64,000 nt of DNA from Paraphaeosphaeria minitans (Eukaryota > Ascomycota > Dothideomycetes > Pleosporales > Didymosphaeriaceae): the NCBI GenBank assembly GCA_015832175.1, contig WJXW01000002.1, forward strand, positions 4,588,001 through 4,652,000, in the 5' to 3' direction. The translations under genes were made by a program, and so were the position numbers. The first letter of the stretch is position 1. Each line of letters starts with the position of its first letter. Under the pieces are notes generated by a model. The model searched no databases. It worked only from the letters and a program-made list of their open reading frames with translations, and had not been told where the DNA came from. Positions 11,085 to 23,830 of this stretch are shown here, piece by piece.

Positions 11085-11577
11085 GACTATATTTTTATAA
11101 TAGTTACCTATTTATACTGCGCTAAAAAGAAATATACTTATTATCTTTCTTCTTTGCACTCTTAGTGTACTAACTATATTAGATAGAAAAAATAAAAGTA
11201 TAAGCCTAAAGAGATCCCTTTACTAGATTATTTAAAAATAGATGCTAAAATAAAGAAGTTAGAAAAGTTAGAGGCTAAAAAGAAGGCAAAGCTCTATATT
11301 AAAGAAAAGCTAGCTAAAGTAGCTCTCCTTTACGCCTATTAGGCGTAAGAGAAGATAGCGCGCTTACATAATTAATAAAAGAAATTATATTAAAAAGAAT
11401 AAGAATTATTTAATTATAGTATAAGTACTATAGACAAGTTAGAAGCGCTTAAGGCGTAGGAGGAGTTAGCGTAGACTACTACGTTAATAAATTCTAACGC
11501 GCTATTAGGCGCTAAGGTAATTAACTAGTCTATTTTATAGGCTAGCCCTTATACTAGTAGTAATTCCTAGGTGCGTT
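11085..11577 (+). pseudogene. Antisense accessory ORF of A1a (Cys-rich plus charged helical region), RIP-degraded
   Basis: It lies between the 3' LTR and the end of pol, on the strand opposite to gag-pol. One plus-strand frame reads through apart from RIP-type stops (TAG/TAA where Gln or Trp codons are expected). Near its start a row of Cys/Tyr positions includes CTN followed by Tyr (probably a former Cys). A Lys/Glu/Leu-rich segment follows that looks coiled-coil. The same frame occurs in A1b (17306-17817), where other Cys positions survive. Limits are approximate because the start codon is not recognisable. Function unknown. Confidence 0.55.
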
Positions 11578-11589
11578 CTAGTTATTTCT

Positions 11590-14500
11590 AGTAGAATTCC
11601 TTAATCTTTTACTAACAGTTTCCTAGATTGTTTTTTAGTTCCTAGGTGTTTTTACTATGTAGGTAACCTTTCTACTTAACAAGATACGTGTTATTATGCT
11701 AATTAAATTCTAGAATTCTTTTAACCTTAAATTTATTTTCTTCCTTAGTCTAGTGGTAGAAGGTAGTTTTAACTAGTGTATTAGGGTCTGCTAGTTCTAG
11801 TAGTAATACGTAGAATACTAGGTGTATCTTTATATCTAGCGGTAGTTCTAGCTTGTAGTTTACTAGTAATATTTACTTAGAAATATAAAATAGTCTAACC
11901 TTAATATAATCTAGTTTCTTGTGTTTTTTCTTTTAAGTTTAAAGGTTCTTTATAAGTAGATATGCTTTATCCCCCTTCTTTAGCTAAGATGCTATTTTTT
12001 ATTTTTAATTTTAGTATAAAATTAATTGCTACTAAGCTTTTTTAAGATTTTCTTAAAGTTATTAGTGTATTTTCTTTATATTTTCTACTATATCTATAGC
12101 TTCTTTTACTTTAATTATCGTAGGAAATTATTAATTAAAGAGATGTAGGTGTCTTCTGTAGTTTACATAGAATAGTGTATGTCCTAATACTACTAATACT
12201 TTATTATTATAGGCTAACTGTGCTATAGGTAGTAATAAAACCTAGTTATTTTTCTAACTATTACAGTAGATGCGTAGGTACGTTTCTATAGTTTAGTTTG
12301 TACGTTCTGTCTGTCTATCTATTTATAGATAGTAAGCTGTTAATAGTTTTTGTTTTATTCTAAGTAGTGCTATAAGTATTATCTAACAATTTAACGTAAA
12401 GAGCTTATCTCTGTTGCTAATAATTATTTTTAGGATTCTGTGGTGTCTAATTAGTTAGTCTAGGATAAAAAAAGTGAGTTCCTTTGCCATTATTCTTTTA
12501 AGGCATAGAATGAGCTTAATATACTTAGTTAGTTAGCAGACTACTACTAGTATACTATTATATTTAATTCCTGTTGTTAGATCCTTAGAGTTTAGAATTC
12601 CTATAATAAAATTCATAGTAATATCTTCCTATAGTGCTATTAGTATTTTAATTGCTTATATCTCTCTATATTTAAGATGTGTGCTGTGTTTATTTCTTTA
12701 GCATTCTACATATTTATAGATATAAGTTATTATAGCTTTCTTAATTCCTTTAAAGGTGTAATTTTGTTAAATAAGTTCTATTATTTGTGTGATGCCTAGG
12801 TGTCTGTACATAAGGTTATTGTGGTATTATTAGATAATCTTAGTCTGTAGATGTTCTAGAACTTTTTAGTTAATTACTAAAAGTTAATTTAGTTTTACTA
12901 TTAGTTCTAGAGATCTATCTTTAGCTTTGTAAAAGATTGTAGAGAAGGTTTTTACTTTTTCTCCTACTAGATTACTTTATTAGCTAAGAGCGTCTGCTCT
13001 ACTATTTTCTTTCCTAGCTATATAGATAATTTTAAACTTATACTACCCTATAGTTTACATCTATCTTTATTATTATAGCGTAAGTTCTTTTATTGTCGTG
13101 AACCTTAGAAGGTTTTTATAATCTATATAGATTTCTAGCATTAAGTAGCTAAGTGCGTAAATCCTCTAGTGCTTTAAGGCTTTAACAATAGCATAGAGTT
13201 CTTTATTATATATATTATATTATATTTTAGCGTTATTAAATTTACATAAGTAATAGGTAATTAGGTACTATTTGCTATTATATTCTTATTTAGCGTAGGC
13301 GCCTAGCGCAAGATCGCTAGCGTCTATTTTAAAGCGCAGTAGTTTATCGCTTCTAAAATAAATAAGGATAGGTTCTATAATACATACTATCTTAAGGAGT
13401 TAGAATAACATTCTACACTTATTTATCTATTTAAAGGGTACGTTCTTCTTTATAAGATTTATTAAAGGTATTATAACCTTTACGTAATTTTAGATAAATT
13501 ATTAGTTAAATCTATAGAATCCTAAGAATTCTTAGATATTCTTAGCTGTTTTTAGTATTAGCTAGTTCTTAATATATTTAACTTTACTTAGTGCTATCTT
13601 AATTCCTTCTATAGTAATAATATGTCCTAGGAATTTAAGTTATTTAACGTTAAACTTATATTTCTTAAGTTTAATGTAAAGGCATACTTTATCTAGTGCT
13701 TCTAGTACTATTTATACATGCTTAGTGTGGTCTAATTTGTTTTTAGAAAAGACAAGGATATTATCTATATACGCGATAACAAATATGTCTAGATATTTAT
13801 AGAGTACGTTATTAATAAGTGCTATAAAAGCTACTAGTGCATTTATAAGTCTAAATAGCATAACCTTATACTTAAATAGTCTATAGCGTAATTAAAACGC
13901 TGTTTTCTATTCTTTACCTTTTTTAATTTATATAAGGTAGTAACTGTCTCTTAGATCTATTATTATAAATATCTTAGCTTAAGATAGTTAATCTTGTAGC
14001 TCTACAATGTTTAGTAGTAGATATTAGTTCTTTATTATTATGTTATTAAGTTATTAGTAGTTAACATATAGTCTATCTAATCTATTCTTTTTCTTAATAA
14101 ATATAAAAGGGCTTACTGCTAGTAACTTTAATAGTTGTATATATCCTTTCTTAAAGTTTATTTTAATAAAATTATGTTCTTTAAGGAGTTCTTCTCCTAT
14201 TTTACTATATAGTAGTCTAAAGGGTGGCGTCTTCCCTTCTTCTAGGTCTATCGTAAGATCCTAGAGTTAATATTCTAGTAGGTTTACTTTTTATTCTTTT
14301 TCTGTAAATATATATGTCTATTTCCTATACTCTCTTAGTAAGGTAAGAGGTGTACTATTGTCCTCCTTCTTGCACTTCTTAACCTAGTGGTTCCTACTAG
14401 CGTCTACTAAGGTATGTTTCTGTTTTTTAACTATCTATCGCGGTATTATATTGTTAATAACTTCCTTATCTACTATTATTTTTAGTTAATGTATAGGCTT

Positions 14501-16744
14501 TACTTATAATACATAATTACAGCGTTTAAATAATATTTTCTTTATACCCTAGTTAATCTACAGGTTGTGTATTATCAACTAAAGTAATCCTAAAACTAAC
14601 TTATGCTTAGATCCTAGTAAGATATTTAAGGTAAGTTCCTCTCTATATCCTTAGACTGTTATTGTGGTAGTAACCTCTTAGTATATTTAAGGTGTCTTAG
14701 GCATTAGGGATCTATTTGTAATATAGATAATATAGAGTACTTTTTTCTTTAATATTATAAGTCCTGCTTATCTTACTATCTAATAAGATATAAAGTTCTT
14801 TCCTACTCCTAAGTCTATAAGAGCTTAAGCCTATATTCCTTTAAGCTATACTAGTAGCTTAACTAATACTATACTTACTATAGTATTTAATTTAATAAAG
14901 GCATTTTCTTATCTAAGTTTAGGCCTAAAAAAGACATCTATTTATATAGGTTGTAGTTAAGTTCTAGTGCCTAGTATACGTTTCTAAGTATCTAGTTCTA
15001 TTGTTATTCTTAAGTACATAGCTTATATAGATTATCTTTTTCTTCTTCCTGTAAGGATGTTCTTTTGTTTTTTCTCCTGCAGTCTTTACTATTCCTATAT
15101 ACTAGTTAAATTAGTAGCTCTATTATTACTTCTTATATAGGGCAGTTTATAAAGCTATCTAAATATTTAGCCATATAGTGGTATTTATAGTCTTAGTTTA
15201 GACACGTGTACTAGTACAGTTGTATATAGTCTCTATTAATAAGTATATTACAGTATTTGTTGCCCTTTAGAGTAAGGTAAGGAAAGTATTTTACTTATTA
15301 TTTATTCTAGAGGTATTTGTTATAAGCTGTAATAAGGCAGTCTATCTATATCTATCTATAGCGTAGTTTCCTTCTAGGTTTTTTCTTATTCTCTTCTTTC
15401 TCTGCCTTATATTATACGTATATTAGTTCTTCGCAATACGTCTACATACAGAATTAGTATATAGGATTTTAGTAGTCTAGAGAGTACTTTAGTACGTAAT
15501 CTAACTTCTTATTTTTATAGGGTTGTATTCCTTTTAGTGCCTAGTAGGGTTCTATATAGTCCTAAATATTTAGTTTATACTTAGGTAATATAGGGTTGTC
15601 TTCTTCCCGCCTACTTTATAAGTAAGAAGTAGGAGATCTTAGTATCTCTTCTATATCTTCTATATTAAGGTATACATTAGAGTTATCTTCTAGATCTTTG
15701 TATAGTTATAAGTTAGGTAAATCTAATTGCTTACTTTACTCTAGTGTAACGCGTTAGTAACTAAATAGCATTATAATAACTTCCTATTCCTTATTAGGTT
15801 CTTAGTCCTTAATAGTTAGTACATTTAACTTAGTTTAATAGACTTTATTCTTTAATCTACAGTTCCTAGCTATATAGCCTAGTTTACTATATGTAAAGCA
15901 TTTACAAGTCTTAGTTATTAATTATTAACTTCTATTAGAGACGCGTTTATTAGGCTACTTAAGGCCTATCCTTTCTCCTTTTCCTTTACCTAAGTAGTTA
16001 AACTAGACATCTTCTATTAGTTTGTATCTCTAGTAGTTCCTTAGCTATTACTTTTAGACAATTCTAATAGGGTTCTTATAAACTACTTTTGCCTGTTATC
16101 TAAAACTTATTACCCTAGGGTTTTAGTAGAGCTCCTATTACAGTAAAAACCACTCTTTATTAATTCTAATAGTTTCTTTATATAGTTCTTTAAAATTAGT
16201 AATTTGTGCACTACTACGTAAGAGTTCCTTATATAGTTTCTATTTAAGTCCTTATTTATATATATCTTAAAGAGATTTATTGTCCTAGTTAAGCTGCACA
16301 GCGTATTTATAAAACTTAGCTATATACTTAGCTACTAATTGTTTCTAAGTTATAGTCTAAATTTTTACTTTTATAATAGAGTCCTTATTAGCAATCCTAA
16401 AGAGTTATTTAAGGCATTTTTTAAAGTTATTATAATTCTTAATAATGTTAACTATATTAGTATAGTTGTTTACGTAGTTATTATTATTGTTGTTATAGTC
16501 TATTCCTAGGTACTTTTTAAGGTAGAGATAGATCTATAATCCTATATCTCCTCGTATATATATTGCTGCAAAGATAACCTTCTTTTTGTCTTTAAAAGGT
16601 TTGTCTAAGTTAAAGAAGTAGAGGTCTAACTAGAGAATCTAAACGTTAGTTTAAAATTATTTGCTAAAGTAGAGATTAGGTTTATACGCCTTACTACTAT
16701 CCTTTATAGAAGTAATCTTAGTAGCACCTAAAGCTATAGAAAAG
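11590..16744 (-). pseudogene. Degraded gag-pol of A1a
   Basis: Minus-strand order from right to left: gag, CCHC knuckle (about 15880-15910), protease, reverse transcriptase (YIDN in place of the catalytic YxDD near 13770), RNase H, integrase and a chromodomain (about 11590-11745). Many in-frame stops are of the CAA-to-TAA and TGG-to-TAG type. The last ~40 bp of the internal region lie on the far side of the nested element (23496-23535). Its chromodomain is of the same variant as in A2 and A3 and differs from that of A1b. Confidence 0.85.
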
Positions 16745-17200
16745 TGTTAAATCTAAGAGGGTAGCTAGTCCTAAAGGGTTAAGGTTAGTTCTTAGGTAGG
16801 AGTACTTATAAAAGATAGAAGGTCTTATTAATATAATAGTATCTTATAAAGTGTAATAAGTTAATAATTTAGTCTACTAAAATCTAAATAATAGATTAAT
16901 AAACAGATTAAATATAAGTATAAGAAGCTTATTCTCGCGTTCCTATATACTAAGTAGTCCTACACATCCTAGAATCCTATACGTCCTAGAGTCCTGTATG
17001 TCCTAGAGTCCTATACGTCCTAGAGTCCTGTGCGGGCAAGTCCTACGCGTCCTAGAGTTCCTGTATAGGCGAGGCCTATGCGGTCCTTAGGACCCTTAGG
17101 ACCTATAACCTATTATCTAACTACTTAGTTAGCTAACTTTAGTAAACTAGTAGTCTAATAAGCTTACGCCCTACTACTTATATATAGCTAGATCCTAATA
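16745..17200 (-). repeat. 3' LTR of A1b
   Basis: 456 bp, same layout as the other A1 LTRs, ending CCTAATA. The adjacent inner sequence is the complement of a purine-rich tract (17201-17216, TTATCCTCCC on the plus strand), the expected polypurine tract. Confidence 0.92.
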
Positions 17201-17305
17201 TTATCCTCCCTTTCTAAGCTTAATATCCTTATAAGTTAACTACTTATAAAGTTATTATCTTATTCTATTTAATATTGCTATAGTTAAGCTAATTATCTTA
17301 AAAAA

Positions 17306-17817
17306 GACTACGTTTTTGTAATAGTTACTTATTTATACTACTCTAAGAAGAAATATACTTATTATCTCTCTTTTTTATACTCTTAGTATACTAACTACGT
17401 TAGATAGAGAAACTAGAAGTGCGAGCCTAAAGAGATCCCTTTACTAGATTATTTAAAAATAAATGCTAAAATAGAAAGGTTAGAAAAGTTAGAGGCTAAA
17501 GAGGAGGTAAAGCTCTATATTAAGGAAGAGCTAGCTAAGGTAGCTCTCCTTTACACCTATTAGGTGTAAGAGAAGATAGCGCGCTTATATAATTAGTAAA
17601 AGAAATTGCGTTAGAAGGAATAAGAATTATTTAATTATAGTATAAGTACTATAGATAAATTAGAAGCGCTTAAGGCGTAGGAGGAGTTAGTGTAGGCTAC
17701 TACGTTAATAAATCCTAACACACTATTAGGCGCTAAGGTAATTAACTAGTCTATTTTATAGGCTAGCCCTTATGCTAGTAGTAATTCCTAGGTGCGTTCT
17801 AGTTGTTTCTTTATAAT
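17306..17817 (+). pseudogene. Antisense accessory ORF of A1b
   Basis: A plus-strand frame facing pol tail to tail. After a tract of former Cys residues, now mostly Tyr (K-Y-T-Y-Y, Y-T-N-Y-V-R), comes a retained KCEPKE and then a long Lys/Glu/Leu-rich segment (IERLEKLEAKEE) of coiled-coil character. Stops in the frame are TAG/TAA of the kind RIP makes from Gln or Trp codons; between them the frame is continuous for over 150 codons. Homologous to the A1a frame and positionally equivalent to, but different in sequence from, those of A2 and A3. Function unknown. Confidence 0.6.
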
Positions 17818-17829
17818 TTCTAGCGTTTA

Positions 17830-20800
17830 ATTGTAGAAGTTGTTTATCTATTATTAATAGTTAGATAGGTTTTCCTTAGGTTCCTATATGTTTTTACTAG
17901 ACAAATACTCTTTCTACTTAATAAGGTATTCTTTAGTGTCTATATACGCATCGCGTACTTATAGGATTTATTCTACTTTAAATTTGGTGTCTTTCTAAGC
18001 TTAGTGACAGAAGGTTGTTTTAATAGGAGTATTAGGGTCTGCTAGTTCTAGTAGTAATACGTGGAATACTAGGTGTATTTTTCCGTCTAGCGGTAGTTCC
18101 AACTTATAGTTTACTAGTAATATTTGCTTAGAAATGTAAAATAGTCTAACCTTAATATAATCTAGTTTCTTGTGTTTCTTCTTCTAAGTTTAAAGGTTCT
18201 TTATAAGTAGATATACTTTATCCCCCTTCTTTAGCTAAGGTGCTATTTTTTATTTTTAATTTTAGTATAAAATTAATTGCTACTAAGCTTTCTTAAGATT
18301 CTCTTAGAGTTATTAGTGTATTTTCTTTATATTTTCTACTATATCTATAGCTTCTTTTACTTTAATTATTGTAGGAAATTATTAATTAAAGAGATATAGA
18401 TGTCTTCTATAGTTTACATAGAATAGTGTATGTCCTAATACTGCTAATACTTTGTTATTATAGGCTAACTGTGCTATAGGTAGTAATAAAACCTAGTTAT
18501 TCTTCTAACTATTATAGTAGATGCGTAGGTACGTTTCTATAGTTTAGTTTATACATTCTGTCTATCTGTCTATTTGTAGATAGTAAGCTATTAATAGCTT
18601 TTGTTTTATTCTAAGCAGTGCTATAAGCGTTATCTAATAATTTAACGTGAAGAGCTTATCTCTATTACTAATAATTATTTTTAGGATTCTGTAGTGTCTA
18701 ATTAGTTAGTCTAGGATAAGAAAAGCGAGTTCCTTTGCTGTTATTCTTTTAAAACATAGAATAAGCTTAATATACTTAGTTAGTTAGTAGACTACTACTA
18801 GTATACTATTATATTTAATTCCTATTATTAGATTCTTAGAGTTTAGAATTTCTGTAATAAAATCTATAGCAATATCTTCCTATAGTACTATTAGTATTCT
18901 AATTACTTGCATTTCTTTATATTTAAGATATATACTATATTTGTTTCTTTAGCATTCTACATATTTATAGATATAAGTTATTATAGCTTCCTTAATTCCT
19001 TTAAAGGTATAATTCCTTTAGATAAGTTCTATTATCTTTATAATGCCTAGGTGTCCGTACATAGGGTTATCGTGGTATTATTAGATAATCTTAGTCTATA
19101 GATATTCTAAAACTTCTTAGTTAATTACTAAAAGTTAATTTAGTTCTACTATTAGTTCTAGAGATCTATCTTTGGCTTTGCAAAGAATTGCAAAGAAGGT
19201 TTTTACTTTTTCTTCTACTAGATTACTTTGTTAGTTAAGAGCGTCTGCTCTGCTATTTTCTTTCCTAGCTACATAGATAATTTTAAACTTATACTACCTA
19301 GTAGTTTACAACTATCTTTATTATTATAGTGTAAGTTCTTTTGTTATTGTGAACCTTAGAAGGTTCTTGTAATCTATATAGATTTCTAGTGTTAAGTAAC
19401 TAAGCGTATAAATCCTCTAGTGCTTTAAGGCTTTAACAATAGCGTAGAGTTCTTTATTATGTACATTATATTATGTTTTAGCGTTATTAAATTTGTATAA
19501 GTAGTAGGTAATTAGGTGCTATTTACTATTATATTCTTATTTAGCGTAGGCGCCTAGCGTAAGATCGCTAGCGTTTGTTTTAAAGCGTAGTGGTTTATTA
19601 TTTCTAAAATAAATAAAGATAGGTTCTATAATACATACTGTCTTAAGGAGTTAGAATAATATTCCACACTTATCTATCTATTTAAAGGGTACATCCTTCT
19701 TTATAAGATTTATTAAAGGTATTGTAACCTTTACATAATTTTAGATAAATTATTAGTTAAATCTACAGAATCCTAAGAATTCTTAGATATTTTTAGCTGT
19801 CTTTAGTATTAGCTAGTTCTTAATGCATTTAACTTTACTTAGTGCTATTTTAATTCCTTTATAGTAATAATATGTCCTAGGAATTCAAGTTATTTAACGT
19901 TAAACTTGTATTTCTTAAGTTTAATACAAAGGCATGCTTTATCTAGTGCTTCTAGTACTATCTGTATATGCTTAGTGTGGTCTAATTTATTTTTAGAAAA
20001 GATAAGGATATTGTCTATATACGTAATAATAAATATGTTTAGATGTTTATAGAGTACGTTGTTAATAAGTGCTATAAAAGCTACTAGTGCGTTTATAAGT
20101 CTAAAAGGCATAACTTTATATTTAAATAGTCTATATCGTAATTAAAATGCTATTTTCTATTCTTTACCTTTCTTAATTTATATAAGGTGGTAACTGTCTC
20201 TTAGATCTATTATCGTGAATATCTTAGCTTAAGATAGTTAATTTTGTAACTCTGTAATGTTTAGTAGTAGATATTAGTTCTTTATTATTATGTTATTAAG
20301 TTATTAGTAGTTAATATATAGTCTGTCTAATCTATCCTTTTTCTTAACAAACATGAAAGGGCTTACTACTAGTAACTTTAATAGTTATATATATCCTTTC
20401 TTAAGGTTTATCTTAATAAAATTACGTTCTTTAAGGAGTTCTTCTCCTATCTTACTATATAGTAGTCTAAAGGGTGGCGTCTTCCCTTCTTCTAGGTCTA
20501 TTGTAAGATCCTAGGGTTAATATTCTAGTAGGTTTGCTTTTCCTTCCTTTTCTATAAATATATATGTCTATTTCCTATACTCTCTTAGTAAGGTAAAGGG
20601 TGTACTATTATCCTCCTTCTTGCGCTTCTTAATCTAGTAGTTCCTACTAGCGTCTACTAAGGTGTACTTCTATTTTTTAACTATCTGTCACAGTATTATA
20701 TTGTTAATAACTCCCTTATCTACTATTATTTTTAGTTAATATGTAGGCTTTACTTATAATACATAATTATAGCGTTTAAATAATATTTTCTTAGTACTCT

Positions 20801-23034
20801 AGTTAATCTGCAGGTTGTGTATTATTAACTAAGGTAATCCTAAGACTAACTTATACTTAGATCCTAGTAAGACATCTAAAGTAAGTTCCTTACTATGTCC
20901 TTAAACTGTTATTGTAGTAGTAACCTCCTAGTATATTTAAGGTGTTTTAGGCATTAGGGATCTATTCGCGATATAGATAATATAGGGTACTTTTTTTTCT
21001 AATATTATAAGTCCTGCTTATCTTACTATCTAATAAAATATAAAGTTCCTTCCTACTCCTAAGTCTATAAGAGCTTAAGCCTATATTCCTTTAAGCTATA
21101 CTAGTAGCTTAACTAATACTATGCTTACTATAGCATTTAATTTAATAAAGGCGTTTTCTTATCTAAGTTTAGGCCTAAAAAAGACATCTATTTATATAGG
21201 TTGTAGTTAAGTTCTAGTGCCTAGTATGCGTTTCTAAGCATCCGCTTCTATTATTATTCTTAAGTACATAGCTTATATAAATTGTCTTTTTCTTCTTCTT
21301 ATAAGGATATTCTTCTGTTTTTTCTCCCGCAGTCTTTACTATTCCTATATACTAGTTAAATTAGTAGCTCTATTATTACTTCTTACGTAGGGCAGTTTAC
21401 AAAGCTGTCTAAACGTTTAGCTATATAGTAGTATTTATAGTCTTAGCTTAGACACGTGTACTAGTATAGTTATATATAGTCTCTATTAATAAGTATGTTA
21501 CAGCATTTATTATCCTTTAGCGTAAGGTAAGGAAAGTATTTTACTTATTATTCATTCTAGAGGTGTTTATTATAAGCTATAATAGGGCAGTCTATCTATA
21601 TCTATCTATAGCGCAGTTTCCTTCTAGGTTATTTCTTATTCTCCTCTTTCTTTACCTTATATTGTGCGCATATTGGTTCTTCGCAATATGTCTATATATA
21701 GAATTAGTGTGTAGAATTTTAGTGGTCTAGGTAGTACTTTAGTACATAGTCTAACTTCTTATTTTTATAGGGTTGTATTCCTTTTAGTGCCTAGTAGGGT
21801 TTTATATAGTCCTAAATATTTAGTTTATACTTAGGTGATATAGGGTTGTCTTCTTCCTGCCTACTTTATAGGTAAGGAGTAGGAGATCTTAGTATCTCTT
21901 CTACATCTTGTGCGTTGTAGTATATATTAGAGTTATCTTCTAGATCTTTATATAGTTATAAGTTAGGTAAATCTAATTACTTACTTTGCTCTAGTGTAAT
22001 ACGTTAGTAACTAAATAGTGTTGTAATAACTTTCTATTCCTTATTAGGTTCTTAGTCCTTAATAGTTAGTATATTTAACTTAGTTTAATAGACTTTGTTC
22101 TTTAATCTATAGTTCTTAGCTATATAGCCTAGTTTACTACATGTAAAGCATTTACAGGTCTTAGTTATTAGTTATTAACTTCTATTAGAGACGCGTTTAT
22201 TAGGCTACTTAGGGCCTATCCTTCCTCCTTTTCCTTTGCCTAAGTAGTTAAACTAGACATTTTTTATTAGTTTGTATCTCTAGTAGTTCCTTAGCTGTTA
22301 CTTTTAAATAATTCTAACAGGGTTCTTATAAACCACTTTTACTGGTTATCTAAAGCTTATCGCCCTAGGGTTTTAGTAGAGCTCCTGTTATAGTAAAAAC
22401 CACTCTTTATTAATTCTAATAGTTTCTTTATATAGTTTTTTAAAGTTAGTAATTTATGCACTACTACGCAAGAGTTCCTTATATAGTTTCTATTTAAGTT
22501 CTTATTTATATATGTCCTAAAGAGATTTATTATTCTAGTTAAGCTACACAGCGTATCTGCGAAACTTAGCTATATACTTAGCTACTAATTATTTCTAAAT
22601 TATAGTCTAAATCTTTACTTTTATACTAGAGTCCTTATTAGCAATCCTAAAGAGTTGTTTAAGGCATTTCTTAAAGTTATTATAATTCTTAATAATATTA
22701 ACTATATTAGCGTGCTTATTTACGTAATTATTATTATTATTGTCGTAGTCTATTCCTAGGTACCTTTTAAGGTAGGAATAGATCTATAATCCTATATTTC
22801 CTTACATATATATTGCTACAAAGATAACCTTCTTTTTATCTTTAAGGGGTTTATCTAAGTTAAAGAAGTAGAGGTCTAACTAGAGAATCTAGACATTAGT
22901 TTAAGATTATTTGCTAAAGTAGAGATTAGGTTTATACGCCTTACTACTATCCTTTATAGGAGTAATCTTAGCAGCACCTAAAACTATAGAAGAGGTAGGA
23001 GTTTGTAAAGTACTTATATTAAAGGTGTTTAAGA
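17830..23034 (-). pseudogene. Degraded gag-pol of A1b, with zinc knuckle, protease, RT, RNase H, integrase and chromodomain
   Basis: Minus strand. The gag knuckle at 22150-22109 keeps CxxC, but the His and last Cys are both Tyr. The protease active site at 21065-21054 reads D-L-G-V where a DSGA-type motif is expected. The RT core is in an uninterrupted 73-codon stretch (20111-19890) with YIDN at 20021-20010. Integrase is recognisable around 18950-18750, with a stop after the zinc-finger Cys and an IAIDFIT motif. A chromodomain at 17985-17860 has two TGG-to-TAG changes. RNase H lies between RT and integrase (about 19400-19600). The domain order is that of a Ty3/gypsy chromovirus. Confidence 0.88.
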
Positions 23035-23490
23035 TGTTAAATCTAAAAGGGTAGCTAGTCCTAAAGGGTTAAAGTTAGTTCTTAGGCAGGAGTACTTATA
23101 GAAAGTAAAAAGTTTTATTAATATAATAGTATCTTACAAAGTATAATAAGTTAATAATTTAGTCTACTAGAATCTAAATAATAGATTAATAAACAAATTA
23201 AATATAAGTATAAGAAGCTTATTCTTGCGTTCCTATATACTAAGTAGTCCTATACATCCTAGAATCCTATACGTCCTAGAGTCCTGTATATCCTAGAGTC
23301 CTATACGTCCTAGAGTCCTATGCGGGCGAGTCCTACGCGTCCTAGAGTTCCTATATAGGCGAGGCCTATGCGGTCCTTAGAACTCTTAGGACCTATGACC
23401 TATTATCTAACTACTTAGTTAGCTAACTCTAGCAGACTAGTGGTCTAATAAACTCGCGCCCCGCTGCTCGCGCGCGGCCGGATCCTAATA
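23035..23490 (-). repeat. 5' LTR of A1b
   Basis: 456 bp. Its outer 40 bp remain GC-rich (CGCGCGGCCGG), in contrast to the 3' LTR where the same positions are AT. A TATATAGG box on the minus strand lies at about 23229-23243, marking U3 to its right. Confidence 0.92.
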
Positions 23491-23495
23491 AAAAG

Positions 23496-23535
23496 GTAGA
23501 AGTTTATAAAGTACTTATGTTAAAGGTGTTTAAGA
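23496..23535 (-). pseudogene. Stranded 5' internal edge of A1a
   Basis: Forty bases match the sequence just inside the 5' LTR of other family A copies (for example 22994-23034). They were cut off from the rest of A1a by the insertion of A1b. Confidence 0.85.
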
Positions 23536-23730
23536 TGTTAAATCTAAGAGGGTAGCTAGTCCTAAAGGGTTAAGGTTAGTTCTTAGGCAGGAGTACTTAT
23601 AGAAGGTAGAAGGTCTTGTTAATATAATAGTATCTTATAAAGTATAATAAGTTAATAATTTAGTCTACTAGAATCTAAACAATAGATTAATAAATAGATT
23701 AAATATAAGTATAAGAAGCTTATTCTTGCG

Positions 23731-23745
23731 TTCCTATATACTAAG
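23731..23745 (-). promoter_or_regulatory. TATA box of the A1a 5' LTR and U3 boundary
   Basis: On the minus strand TATATAGGAACGC sits between the repeat-bearing U3 and the part shared by all family A LTRs. All ten family A LTRs here keep this word, and sequence similarity between subfamilies A1, A2 and A3 stops exactly on its upstream side. Confidence 0.6.
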
Positions 23746-23830
23746 TAGTCCTATATATCCCAGAATCCTATATGTCCTAGAGTCCTATATGTCCTAGAGT
23801 CCTATACGTCCTAGAGTCCTGTGTGGGCGA
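23746..23830 (-). repeat. Tandem 15-17 bp repeats in the U3 of A1 LTRs
   Basis: Five or so copies of a CCTAGAGTCCTATATGT unit lie directly upstream (minus sense) of the TATA box. The solo LTR at 31463-31960 has more copies, which largely explains its greater length (498 bp). The position suggests an upstream activating array; this is inference. Confidence 0.65.

Larger units (their letters stand above)
16745..23490 (-). mobile_element. Chromovirus A1b, nested inside A1a
   Basis: A 6746-bp element with 456-bp LTRs at 16745-17200 and 23035-23490. The target duplication AAAAG is exact (16740-16744 and 23491-23495). Joining the host on either side restores the sequence found at the inner edge of 5' LTRs elsewhere in the family, which proves the nesting order. 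It is in the same orientation as its host. RIP-type damage is present throughout. Confidence 0.93.
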
